A program made the translations under genes and the position numbers. A stretch of 64,000 nt of DNA from Candidatus Woesearchaeota archaeon (GTDB lineage: Archaea; Nanobdellota; Nanobdellia; Woesearchaeales; 21-14-0-10-32-9): contig JAHKLZ010000002.1 of NCBI GenBank assembly GCA_020854775.1, positions 1 through 64,000 of the forward strand. The letters run 5' to 3'. The number at the start of each line of letters is the position of its first letter. Within the stretch, counting starts at the first letter, position 1. This document shows, one piece after another, positions 14,632 to 24,000 of this stretch. Under the pieces are notes generated by a model. It saw only the letters and a program-made list of their open reading frames with translations. It made no database searches and was not told the origin of the DNA.

Positions 14632-17433
14632 ATGTTAAAAATAAAAACTAAGAAGGACTTGTATTTAAACATTGTATTAGTTTTATTTTTGTTACTTGTT
14701 TCTCTATCTTTTGGAACTGCTTTATCTATGGATGTTTCTTCATTGATTAAAGCTGAGAATAATGAAGCTATCTCTTTTCATCTAGGTATTTCTGGAAACG
14801 TATCAGAAGTTTCTGCTTCTAAAAATGTTTCTCAAGGAACTTTAGTTCTTGATGGTTCTGATTACTTGTTTTCTTGGATTTCTAATTTTGATTCTTCTGG
14901 TTACTTAGATATTTTGTTCTCTGTTGAAGATAATGAATCTAGTATTTCTTCTTCTGTTGTTATTGCTAGAAGTCCTGTTATTTCTGGCTTAGAGAACGTT
15001 AATATTAATTCAAGAATTCTTGATGTTTCTTTAGAAACTGATTTAGCTTCTGTTTGCAAATATGATTTATCTAACAAATCATTTTCAAGTATGACTTACA
15101 CATTTAAATCAGTTGATGATTTTGTTCATGAAGGTAAAACACCTAGTCTTTCTCAAGGAACGCACAAAGTTCATGTTATTTGCAAGTCACTTGTTGGTGT
15201 TGAGTCAAAAGCTTCTTTTGTTGTTGATGTTAATTTGTTTCCTTCTGCTGATATTATATTAAGTCCTAGTTCTCCTTTAAGAGCAGGTATAATAGAAGTG
15301 GAAGTTATTGCTTCTGAGGATTTGATTGGTGAGCCTGAGCTTAAGTATTATTTTGATGATGATGCTAGTCCTAGGAGTATTACTCTTACTGGTTCTGGTA
15401 ATAGGTGGGCTGGTTTCATGGTTATTCAGGAAGCTGATAAAAGAAGAATTGGAACTTTTACTTTTAAGGGAGTTGATAAAACTAATTTGGTTGGTACAGA
15501 AATAACGTCTGGTAAGATTTTTATTGTTGATAATTATGTTCCTTCTAGGGTTTCTAGTTTTGAGGCTCTCGTTGAATCTGATAGGGTTGTTCTTAATTGG
15601 AAGTACTTAGATGAATTATTTGATGAAATTAAAGAGTATAAGATTTATAAGAAATCAAATAGGGGTGGGGTTGATTATGTTCATTATTTAGCTACTACTT
15701 CTAGGAATTATTATTTTGATTATGATGTTGAGTATGGTGAGGCTTATTATTATAAGGTTAGCGCGGTTAATCATGCTCACAAAGAAGGTCCTTTATCTAA
15801 CGAGGTTGCTATTACTTTTATTCCTTATAGGGATGAGTCTTCTGAAGTTAAAGGTTTGGCTTCTGAGTTAAGAGCTGAGTTAAAAGATAAGATTAGTTTC
15901 GTGAATGCTTTGATTTTAGATGTTGATTTAGCTGAATCTAAGATTCAGCGTTTATCTTCAGAGAAGGAATTGTTGATTACTCAAAGTCTTGGATTATTAT
16001 CTGACATTGTGGCTTCTAAGAATAAATTAAATAATGTTGTGTCCGAATTATCTAAATTAGAATCTAAGGATTTGTCTTATGCTGAATTTGATTTGGCTGT
16101 GTCTAAGCTTATTATTGAAGCTAACAATGTTTTAAAAGATGTTCCTTTAAGTTTTGAAATTGTTGATTCTGTTTCTTATCAAGAAACTCATGATTCTTTC
16201 TTAGCTAGGAACGTTTTTGAGAAGTATTTGGAACTTGAAAATTTTAATCTTTCTCGTAGGGAATCTTCTGATTTGCTTAATTATTTAGTTGAGAGTCAAT
16301 CTTCTTTTTTAGTTGATTCTGAAGTGATTCGCGCAGTTATTTCTTATTCTGATAGAGAAGAAAGTGTTTCTTTAGTTTCTAAGAATTTACAGTTCTTTGA
16401 CATTGTTGATGACTTAGTTATCTTAGATAATGTTTTATCTTTAGAAAAAGATGTTGTTTTCGTTGTTAGTCCTGTTTCTAAGAATAATTATTTTGCTAAA
16501 TGGAATGTTAGTGGCGATTCTAAAAAGGTTTCTTATTATTCTTTTAGTAATTCATCTTTTGATGACTTTAAAGAATCTAAGATGTTAGTTTTCAAACAAG
16601 GTAAGGTTGATGAAACTAAGAATTTAATAACAGGTATGGTTGCTAAGGACGTTGAGCGTTCTTCTAATCCTTTATTTGTTCCTTTACTTATTGGTTTGTT
16701 GTCTGTTTTGTTTTTGTCTGTTTATTATTTTAAGTCTGAGGAGTCTTCTCTTGTGGATTTGGATTATGTTAAGGATTTGTTTGATTTCAAGAAATTGTTT
16801 GTTAAGAAAGATGATTCTCATAAGAAGCTTGATCTTGAGAAGCCTCCTGTTTTAGTTTCTTCTTCCAAGTCCGTTGATGATGCTAATTTAAAGTCTTTGA
16901 ATCATGTTACACTAATTAATAATGTTGCTAAGGAATTGTTAAATGAAGAAGCAAGTGCTGATAATGTTGATGATGTTGATAATGTTGGTGATGTTAATGC
17001 TAGCTTGGTTTCTGATAAGGGTGTTAGCGCGGTATCTAAGGAAAAAGTGTTTGTTGATGATTCTTCTATTAGTGAGGAAGTTCTTGATACGTTGTATGAT
17101 TTGAAAAGCATAGTTGAAGATATTTATTATTCTAAGGAGGTTGTTGATGATTTTACGTACGTGTCTAAGGTTAAAAATGTTCGTAAGAAGATGTCTAGGA
17201 ATGCTCCTTTTGGCAAAGAATTTTTGTTGTGTGACGGTCGCATCCTTAAGAATTTAAATGATTTAAGGTTTTCTTTGCGTGATATGAGTGATGATGTTTT
17301 TGGTCATCATGTTAATGATTCTAAGAATGATTTTTATTTGTGGATTCGTGATGTTTTTGGTTATAAGTCTTTGGCTTACAAAGTTAAGAATGTTAAGTCT
17401 AAGCAGGATTTGTTTAGAATTCTTAAGTTCTGA
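14632..17433 (+). CDS. Type I membrane protein with FN3 domain and cytoplasmic H-x5-NDF-x2-WI domain
   Basis: ATG at 14632 (933 aa) is preferred to the frame's earlier TTG, because it follows the RHH stop and begins a proper signal peptide. The ectodomain holds beta-rich Ig-like segments, a fibronectin type III domain (about 300-396; VVLNWKYLDE, KIYKKSN, YYYKVSAVN) and an alpha-helical coiled-coil part (about 405-560). A single membrane segment lies at about 675-697 (LFVPLLIGLLSVLFLSVYYF). The cytoplasmic C-terminus ends in a domain of about 75 residues with FLLCDGRILKNLNDL and HHVNDSKNDFYLWIRDVFG. This domain recurs in the membrane ATPase at 50 kb, the 468-aa protein and the 283-aa protein, linking this gene to the region-3 system. 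It converges with the secreted 297-aa gene, with no spacer. Confidence 0.8.
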   Translation: MLKIKTKKDLYLNIVLVLFLLLVSLSFGTALSMDVSSLIKAENNEAISFHLGISGNVSEVSASKNVSQGTLVLDGSDYLFSWISNFDSSGYLDILFSVEDNESSISSSVVIARSPVISGLENVNINSRILDVSLETDLASVCKYDLSNKSFSSMTYTFKSVDDFVHEGKTPSLSQGTHKVHVICKSLVGVESKASFVVDVNLFPSADIILSPSSPLRAGIIEVEVIASEDLIGEPELKYYFDDDASPRSITLTGSGNRWAGFMVIQEADKRRIGTFTFKGVDKTNLVGTEITSGKIFIVDNYVPSRVSSFEALVESDRVVLNWKYLDELFDEIKEYKIYKKSNRGGVDYVHYLATTSRNYYFDYDVEYGEAYYYKVSAVNHAHKEGPLSNEVAITFIPYRDESSEVKGLASELRAELKDKISFVNALILDVDLAESKIQRLSSEKELLITQSLGLLSDIVASKNKLNNVVSELSKLESKDLSYAEFDLAVSKLIIEANNVLKDVPLSFEIVDSVSYQETHDSFLARNVFEKYLELENFNLSRRESSDLLNYLVESQSSFLVDSEVIRAVISYSDREESVSLVSKNLQFFDIVDDLVILDNVLSLEKDVVFVVSPVSKNNYFAKWNVSGDSKKVSYYSFSNSSFDDFKESKMLVFKQGKVDETKNLITGMVAKDVERSSNPLFVPLLIGLLSVLFLSVYYFKSEESSLVDLDYVKDLFDFKKLFVKKDDSHKKLDLEKPPVLVSSSKSVDDANLKSLNHVTLINNVAKELLNEEASADNVDDVDNVGDVNASLVSDKGVSAVSKEKVFVDDSSISEEVLDTLYDLKSIVEDIYYSKEVVDDFTYVSKVKNVRKKMSRNAPFGKEFLLCDGRILKNLNDLRFSLRDMSDDVFGHHVNDSKNDFYLWIRDVFGYKSLAYKVKNVKSKQDLFRILKF

Positions 17434-18327
17434 TTATGGTGCGTACGCTGTGAATCTTATGAATCCTTCGCATAATCCGAATGGGTTCATTGGTACTTCT
17501 AATTGCCAATAAGTCGTGTTAGTTACTGGTGCTGTGCTTTGTGTTGGTTTTGGGAGTGTTATTCCTAGGTCTTGTGGTAAAGTGTCTAAAGGTATTTTTA
17601 ATCCGTAGTCTTCAAAAGGCGTGGTTGAGAATCTTTGGTAGTACACGTCTATGTCGTTGCTTCCTGAATTACATATTAGTCCTTGTCCATCTCCTGGTGT
17701 TTCTCCGTAGCCTTCTACGCTTATGTTTATTGCCATGTTTCCAAAATTTGTTATTGTCGCGTTTACTTCTTCGCTTGTGTCTAGTACTGCTAATTCGCCG
17801 TAGTCTATTAGGCTAGTAACGTTTAACGCGTATAATTCGTTGATAGTGGTGGTGTTTGATAATGAATCTATGAATGTTCCGTTGTTTCTAGCGGTGACGT
17901 TGCAAGTCCAGTTTCCATTAGTTGCGTGATAAGCAACTTGGAATGAGCATGTGTATAGTGCGATGTATTCTCCATCATTATCGTAGTTTTCACAACTGCT
18001 ATTTGTGTAATGATAATCTAGGCTGTCTACGTCTTCATGACTGCTGTCAAAAGTATGATATAATGTGGCGTTTGCGTATTCTATGTTTTCCCATCCACCC
18101 CAGTCTCTTACGGAAGCGTTACACGTGACTGTTTTTATACCTCCTCCTGTTAGAGTTATTGGATCGTCTACTACGACGCTTACCATTTCTGGGAATGCAT
18201 CTGTGATGTTTACTCTCGCGATTACGTCTTTTGTGTCTGTGTATTGAGAATTAACTATTGGTGCTAGAACTAGGATTAAACATAGTGTTATTAAAACTTT
18301 TTTTGTTTTGTTTATTTTTATTTTCAT
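17434..18327 (-). CDS. Secreted beta-rich protein, third gene of cassette A (297 aa)
   Basis: A signal peptide (about 1-27, ending IVNSQ) leads to two domains. The first is Ig-like, with paired cysteines (TVTCNASVRDW, NSSCENYDN, YTCSFQVAY, WTCNVTARN). The second runs from LYALNVTSLIDYGELAV, with TITNFGNMAINISVEGYG, to the C-terminus CEGFIRFTAYAP. It is the same length and clearly homologous to the product of 60730-61623 (cassette B), and its two domains also form the C-terminal half of the 585-aa protein at 28.5 kb. It is the last of three genes in one transcript, starting 8 bases behind the previous stop, with GGTG as ribosome-binding site. Likely an extracellular structural protein. No known family recognised. 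Confidence 0.75.
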   Translation of the reverse strand: MKIKINKTKKVLITLCLILVLAPIVNSQYTDTKDVIARVNITDAFPEMVSVVVDDPITLTGGGIKTVTCNASVRDWGGWENIEYANATLYHTFDSSHEDVDSLDYHYTNSSCENYDNDGEYIALYTCSFQVAYHATNGNWTCNVTARNNGTFIDSLSNTTTINELYALNVTSLIDYGELAVLDTSEEVNATITNFGNMAINISVEGYGETPGDGQGLICNSGSNDIDVYYQRFSTTPFEDYGLKIPLDTLPQDLGITLPKPTQSTAPVTNTTYWQLEVPMNPFGLCEGFIRFTAYAP

Positions 18328-18335
18328 GATGCACC

Positions 18336-19085
18336 TTAGCTTAGTTCTGCGTAAAAGTAGTACGCGGTTGATTGTCCTGCTTGGTTTGGTACGATTGCTT
18401 GGAAGTCTACTAGGTCTCCACTTCCTCTGAAACTTTCAGTTTCTTTTTTTATAGGGGTTGCGTATATTAAGTTAGTGTTACTTGTTAATAATATTAGTGG
18501 GAAATCTGCGTCGTTAGGCGCTACGCCTTGAGGATCTCCGTTTATGAATGTGCTTGTTGCTGGGCAATTGTTTTTTGCTTCTAAATTAACAGTTATTGAT
18601 GAATATGTGTTTGAGCTGAATGTTCCATTTATACTGTATGATGTGCTTGAATCTAGGCCTAAGTTAGCGTCTTCGTCTTCCATGTTTTGCGTTGTTGAAC
18701 AATTTATGTCTGTCCAGTCTACCGCGCTATCTCTTGTTATGAATATGTTTCCTGTTACGTCTCCTACGTCTAGTTCCCATCTGTATATTGAGTTTCCTCC
18801 TGCGTCGTCTAGGGCGAGTGTTCCTGTGATATTTCCCACGTAGGCTTTCCAAGTTATTATTTGCTGAGCTACTTCTACTTGCATCGTGGTGATTGTTCCT
18901 CCTATGTCTGTTCTTTCACTCGGTGCGTTCGCGTCTCTTGTTTCTGATTCGTTATAAGTTATATCTAGTCCTGTTGGTTGGGCTGTTATTTCTTGGGAGA
19001 AGAGGGGCAGGGCTAAGAAAGCCGTGAGTGCTAATAAAACTAGGAAGAGTTCAGATTTATTTTTCCTTTTTCTTTCTGGTTTCAT
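18336..19085 (-). CDS. Secreted subunit-like protein, second gene of cassette A (249 aa)
   Basis: A signal peptide with a basic start (about 1-36, cleavage near ITAQP) precedes a mature part beginning QPTGLDITYNES. The body contains WKAYVGNITGTLALDD, a ST-x-SINGTF segment, and ends with STAYYFYAELS. This is the domain shared by the small secreted proteins, the caps of the giant proteins and the ATPase ectodomain. Two cysteine pairs may form disulfides. Its counterpart in cassette B is 61630-62337; mature starts (QPTG-x-DIT) and ends are nearly identical. The protein probably assembles on the cell surface; no type IV pilin signal is present. Confidence 0.75.
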   Translation of the reverse strand: MKPERKRKNKSELFLVLLALTAFLALPLFSQEITAQPTGLDITYNESETRDANAPSERTDIGGTITTMQVEVAQQIITWKAYVGNITGTLALDDAGGNSIYRWELDVGDVTGNIFITRDSAVDWTDINCSTTQNMEDEDANLGLDSSTSYSINGTFSSNTYSSITVNLEAKNNCPATSTFINGDPQGVAPNDADFPLILLTSNTNLIYATPIKKETESFRGSGDLVDFQAIVPNQAGQSTAYYFYAELS

Positions 19086-19138
19086 TTTCTCTTAGCCCTG
19101 CTTTTTTTTGGTTAAAAAAAAGAATAAAATTGTGGCAC

Positions 19139-19903
19139 CTAGCTTAGTTCTATCCAGAAATAGTAGGTTGTGGAGTCAGTGTCTCCCCATTTTCCTCTTT
19201 CTGCTACTAGTAATTGGAAGTCGTATAATCCTCCGTCGTAACCCACTAAGGAATCTCTGACGTTGATTGTTTTGTCTTCAATTATAGCTGTGAATATTAA
19301 TGTGCTTTGGGAATCGCTTGTTAGTAGTAGTGCTGGGAAATTTTCAAATTGTCTTTCGCTGTTTTGAAATGTGTATGTGGTTCTACATCCGTTGATGGTT
19401 TCGAATCCTACGTATATTTCGGGGTGGTCCGTGGCGTTGTAGGTCATGTTTATGTTGTCGTAGTCTGATTCGTTCATTCCGTAGAAATTGTACCATGATG
19501 TTCTGTATCCGTTATCGTTTATTGGGGCGCATTCTACTGTTGTCCAGGATATGCTGTCGTTGACTGATGCGTATACTTGTCCTTGTGGTTCTGCCGCGCT
19601 CCAGTCGTAGAATCTTGCTCCGCTGCTATCTTCTAATATGATTGTACCTGATACGTTTCCGAAGAAGCCTTGCCAGCTCTTTGTTACGGATACTCCTGTG
19701 ATGTCTAATTCTGTCAGGTTTCCTGCTATTGCTTCTACTTCGTATGGTGGATACAGCGTCGTGTTTGTTGTTTCCGACCTTATCGTGGTGGCGTTTTCTG
19801 CACCTAACGGAACGTTGAATCCGTCATTTGCTTGTGCCATCGCTATGAACATAGTTATTATTGCTATGCTCATCATTATGATGGTTGTTTTTTTAATTCT
19901 CAT
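19139..19903 (-). CDS. Secreted subunit-like protein, first gene of cassette A (254 aa)
   Basis: A signal peptide (about 1-25, ending AQANDGF) is followed by one domain of the shared subunit type: ELDITGVSVTKSWQGFFGNV, ILEDSSGARFYDWS, the pattern FPALLLTSDSQS, and the terminal STTYYFWIELS. It is the first gene of the three-gene cassette, preceded by a strong GAGGTGA ribosome-binding site and the promoter at 19985. The cassette B counterpart is 62393-63091. Several NxS/T sites suggest glycosylation. Expected location: outside the cell, possibly as the most abundant subunit, since it is the first gene. Confidence 0.75.
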   Translation of the reverse strand: MRIKKTTIIMMSIAIITMFIAMAQANDGFNVPLGAENATTIRSETTNTTLYPPYEVEAIAGNLTELDITGVSVTKSWQGFFGNVSGTIILEDSSGARFYDWSAAEPQGQVYASVNDSISWTTVECAPINDNGYRTSWYNFYGMNESDYDNINMTYNATDHPEIYVGFETINGCRTTYTFQNSERQFENFPALLLTSDSQSTLIFTAIIEDKTINVRDSLVGYDGGLYDFQLLVAERGKWGDTDSTTYYFWIELS

Positions 19904-19984
19904 TGTTTTTTGTCACCTCACGGGCTTTTTTTTAGTGTGAATCTATGATTAAATCACCAAAACTTAGATACAAATGTGTATACT

Positions 19985-20004
19985 GATATATAAATGTTTC
20001 GTTT
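19985..20004 (-). promoter_or_regulatory. Promoter of cassette A
   Basis: Read on the minus strand, AAACGAAACATTTATATATC forms a TATA box with an upstream element. It differs by one base, over 14, from the element TAAATGTTTTGTTT (plus-strand reading) shared exactly by the promoters at 57228 and 63829. The leader to the ATG at 19903 is about 55-60 bases. Confidence 0.6.
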
Positions 20005-20099
20005 AGGATGGTTTTTTAGTCATTGAGCTTTTTTAGTAGAGAAACTAACAAATCAAATTTTTTTGTTTAGACGAGAAAAATATTTAAGAATTTTTTTTT

Positions 20100-20951
20100 T
20101 TAATAATTACTAAGAGTTTCTACTAATGAATCTTTATTACTGCATTTTTTAACAAGTTCAGCAAGCTCTTTTTGTCCAAAAACATGACTTATCCAAGTAG
20201 AGAAATCATGTTTATGACTTGAAACATGATGCTTATATTCTTCTTCACTCATGTCTTGTAATTCATTAAGCAAATCATTAATGCTTAACAATATTTTTCC
20301 ATTGTTTAATCTGAATGCTTTATCATGAGTTGTTTGCTTACTAAATATTTTAAATTTCTCTGCGCTTTTTATTAAAGATCTTAATTCTATTGATGCTTTT
20401 TCTATTTCTGATTCTTTTTCATTCAATAATTCCTTTGCTACGTTGTATTCTTTTGCGCGTATCATCCATTCATTCTCAAGTTCTTTTAACTTAAGCATTT
20501 TATTATACAAAGCATCATCTAATTCTTCTTCATGAAAAAAGAAATGTTCTCCTCTAACTCTGGCTTTATGATATCTTTTCATTAAATCAACCAAGCTAGC
20601 ATTAAAGTGATTATCGACTCCGTGTTTACCACTTTTTATTTTCTTTTCTAATTCCTCAAAAAAAGAATTCTTGCTTTGTTCTTTTTGTTGTGGGATATTC
20701 TCAGTCACTTCTAATTCTTTTGCTAGATTCCTTATATGCTCCATCTTCAAAGAATCATCATGCATTTTTTCCATTTCTTCCTTATTTTTTATTAAATCTT
20801 CAGGTATTTTTTGAGGATGATCTATTTTTTCTTCGTTTTTCTTGTTTAAACCATATTGTTCTATTAAGCTATCAGGCAAAGAACTAGGAGCATCTAAATC
20901 TTGTTTCTTCTCAGAACTATCTTCTTCTTTTTTTCTTTTAAAAAAATCCAA
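20100..20951 (-). CDS. Cytoplasmic coiled-coil protein with H-x5-HDF-x2-WI domain
   Basis: A 283-aa soluble protein with TTG start at 20951 behind AGAGGGGGAAG. Residues 1-110 are charged and probably flexible; 130-200 form a helical coiled coil; the C-terminal 70 residues (FRLNNGKILLSINDLLNELQ, then HHVSSHKHDFSTWISHVFG) are the domain shared with the membrane ATPase, the 468-aa protein and the 933-aa membrane protein. The core is HDF rather than NDF. It has its own promoter at 20990 and follows the giant-protein operon. A likely role is as a cytoplasmic adaptor of the surface apparatus. The sequence is less T/G-skewed than its neighbours. Confidence 0.72.
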   Translation of the reverse strand: MDFFKRKKEEDSSEKKQDLDAPSSLPDSLIEQYGLNKKNEEKIDHPQKIPEDLIKNKEEMEKMHDDSLKMEHIRNLAKELEVTENIPQQKEQSKNSFFEELEKKIKSGKHGVDNHFNASLVDLMKRYHKARVRGEHFFFHEEELDDALYNKMLKLKELENEWMIRAKEYNVAKELLNEKESEIEKASIELRSLIKSAEKFKIFSKQTTHDKAFRLNNGKILLSINDLLNELQDMSEEEYKHHVSSHKHDFSTWISHVFGQKELAELVKKCSNKDSLVETLSNY

Positions 20952-20989
20952 GTACTTCCCCCTCTTTTTAGTCCTTATAAAATTATTCT

Positions 20990-21000
20990 GTTATATAAAG
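20990..21000 (-). promoter_or_regulatory. TATA box of the 283-aa gene
   Basis: Minus-strand CTTTATATAAC lies about 40-50 bases before the TTG at 20951, inside the 97-base gap after the 2479-aa gene, giving this gene an independent promoter. Confidence 0.6.
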
Positions 21001-21048
21001 GTTTTGATGATTTTGGATTAGCAGAATCGTTTTAAAAAAAGACTTTTT

Positions 21049-24000
21049 TTAATTTAGTTCAAAGTAAAAAGCTAATTTGTTATTTTCACCGCTGTATTCT
21101 CTTAGTGTTGCAGGAACTCTTATTTCAAAATCATACACTCCGTATTTTCCTTGTTTCGCGTGATTTAGTTCCGTAATAAAAACTATTACTTCTTTATCGG
21201 CTGAATCATATCTTAGATTACCTGTGTCTTGACTAGTATCCCAAAGTATTCCTGTTACGAAGTCCTCATATTCGGTGCTTGGAACCACTGGAACATTATG
21301 TATTATTCCTGAAGAAACATTGAACGTTCTTGTTTGTAATGGTGTCTCTGTTCCTCCGCCCCATGTTCTTCGTATTGAGTCTGATAAATGAGTTGTGTTC
21401 ATAACTTCATCTATTGCTGAGAAGTCCCCTGCGACTAAGTTTCCATCCGTGTTCCTTGTTATTGCTTGCAAGTCTTGAAATGATATCTCTGAGTCCGCAT
21501 CCGCGAAGAATACATGTCCTTTTATCCCTGTATTATTAGGATATCCTAAGAATAATGAATAATCTGATTTTGCTAACACTATATCTGAAGTTGTGTTTCC
21601 ATAATAATATTGATATAATTCTAAATTCAAGGTGTTATTTGCTTTATTATTAGTAAGGTCTGTTTCGTTTATCACGTTTTTTTCATCAACTAATACATAT
21701 ATATTGTTTGGTCCTATGATTAAGTTATGAGTTGTATTGACTGTTTTTGTTTCTAAACTAGCTAAACTCGTTATGGTGCTTGTTCCTATTAATTCTCCTC
21801 CTGTGGCTGGATTTTGTAAATAAAAACTTACGTTGAATTCTTCTTCCGCAGGGCTTAATCCTTCGTTTGTTATGTTAGCAAAAATAGTATAAGTCGTTCC
21901 TTCTATTAGTTGAGTGTATTCAAACCATATGTCTTCGCTTCTCACTACTAAGTCAGGCGCTGAAATATTTAATACGTAGTTGCTTGTTGCGAAAGCAGAA
22001 TTGTTTTCTTCGTCGTGACATCGCACGTTCCATTCGTAAACACCTATGTCTACGAATATGTTTTCGAACGTGTTTGTTTCATCATTCGTAGGGTTGTTAT
22101 TTGTTGTTATTTCATTTAGTGTTTCACTAATATTTCCTATGAATAAAGTACAATAATCTAAGTTGTAATCAAACACGTAATAACTAAAATCAAAATTTCC
22201 TTTACCACTCTCAAACCAATCCTCGGGGCTGATTAAAGTGACGTTAGGTGGTGTCGCGTCTGGTGTCACGTTGAAAGTATAGTTATTAGTTGCATCATTA
22301 TAGGTGTCTGCTGTGGCAAGAGATACCGCTGAGTAAGTTCCAAGTTCTATGTCTTTCGTGTTCCAAGTAACTTCCAAGTAACCTGTTGAATCTGTGCTTT
22401 GTGTTTCGCTGTTTTTTAGTTCTTCTTCTGAATTATTTGTTGCGATAACTTCTGGATTCTTGTAATGTGTAACGTTCATTTCAACCCAGAACAAATACAT
22501 AGTTATGCTTCCTCTTCCTGTTTTTGTGACGTGTCCTTGCAGTCTTGTTCGGTTTAATTCTGTCCAAGTTATTTCTGAGTAAATATTTGTTATGTCATAC
22601 CAAGAACTTGTTTGTTTAGTCTGAGTCGTTGTTCCTGATGCTAGAGAAGAGTAATCTGCACCATCGTTCACGCTGTATCTTAATGACCACGTTCCTGAGC
22701 TCGCGGGTACTTGGTATCTGTAACTTACTTCTACTTTTTGTATTGGTCCGAATGTTTCATTTATGAATGCTCTTCCATGCGCGGAATGTGTTCCTCCTCC
22801 TCCTCCTTGTGTCATTTCTGCGTATGTATCATCATTTTTTCCTATGATGTTTGCAACACTTGTTGGTGTTCCTTCATCTGCTCCTGATTCTCGCGCGTTA
22901 AACAAAGTATGCGTGGTTACATCCACGTTATAATTAGGATTGCTCGCTCCACTATTATTATAATACGCGTAATATTCTTTGTTTTCTTCGTTCGCGGTTA
23001 AGTTCCCGTAGAAAACGAAGTAGCACCATTCACTGTTATCAGTGTAATATATTCTTCTTGGTATTATTGTTTTTGTTGCGTCTTCATGTTTTATTATTCT
23101 TAATTCATTCTCGCAACTTTGTATATTATTAAGTCCTGTTATGTTTATTCCTATCAAAATGTTTTCTTGGTTAGTTCCTGTTTCTTCATTTATTATTAGT
23201 TGTTGTCTTTTTTTCCAGTTAGTGTTCCACCAAGGCGTGTTTGTTTCTCCTGTTATTATGTAGTTAGTGATTTGAGTTTGTAGTGTGTTTCCGAATGCGT
23301 CTGTTGTGTTTATTTTTATTATTGCAGGTTCTCCTTGTTCCCATGTTTTTTCTGTATTAACATAAACATTTATTGTTTCATCACTTACTGCTGTGAATGT
23401 TCTTGTTTCGCTTGTTCCTTCATTTTCGTATTCGTCAAAACATTGTATTCTCCAATTGTATGTTTCTTCTTCTGTGTTTATTGTGAATGATTGTTGAGTA
23501 TTTTTTGTTATGTTCGTGCTTGTTTGATTTAATTCATCATTTATGTATAAGCTACAATTTAGGATGTTTGATGAGTCATTCACGTTGTAAATAAGGTTTC
23601 TTGAACCCGTAGCTAATAATGTGTTGTTCGTTGGGCTTATTAAAGTAATATTAGGTGGTGTTATGTCATTAACAGTTATGAAAAAAGTTTTTTGTTTTTT
23701 CAAATAATTTAGGGTTTCATTAAATATCATGGTGATGTTGTATTCTCCTGGTTCTGAGAAATATGTGTTGTTGTTAACGCTTCCTGTTCCTTTATTTATT
23801 AATTCGTTATTCAAATATAATTCTATGTATCCATCTCCAAGAATAATAACTTCTCCTTCTATTAAGACGTCGTTATTTTCGTTTATTGTTATGTTGTCTT
23901 GTACGCTGTTTAGGTAAAGATTAATTGTTGGTTCTGCTTTGTTAATAACATAACTGTAAATGGTTGTTTCATTTTCGTTTCCTGAAGTATCATTGGTGTA

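Noticed and set aside
17434-19903. Type IV pilins or archaellins
   Set aside because: The small secreted proteins have ordinary Sec signal peptides ending AxAQ or similar, with no class III signal (basic head, Gly, then hydrophobic mature helix).
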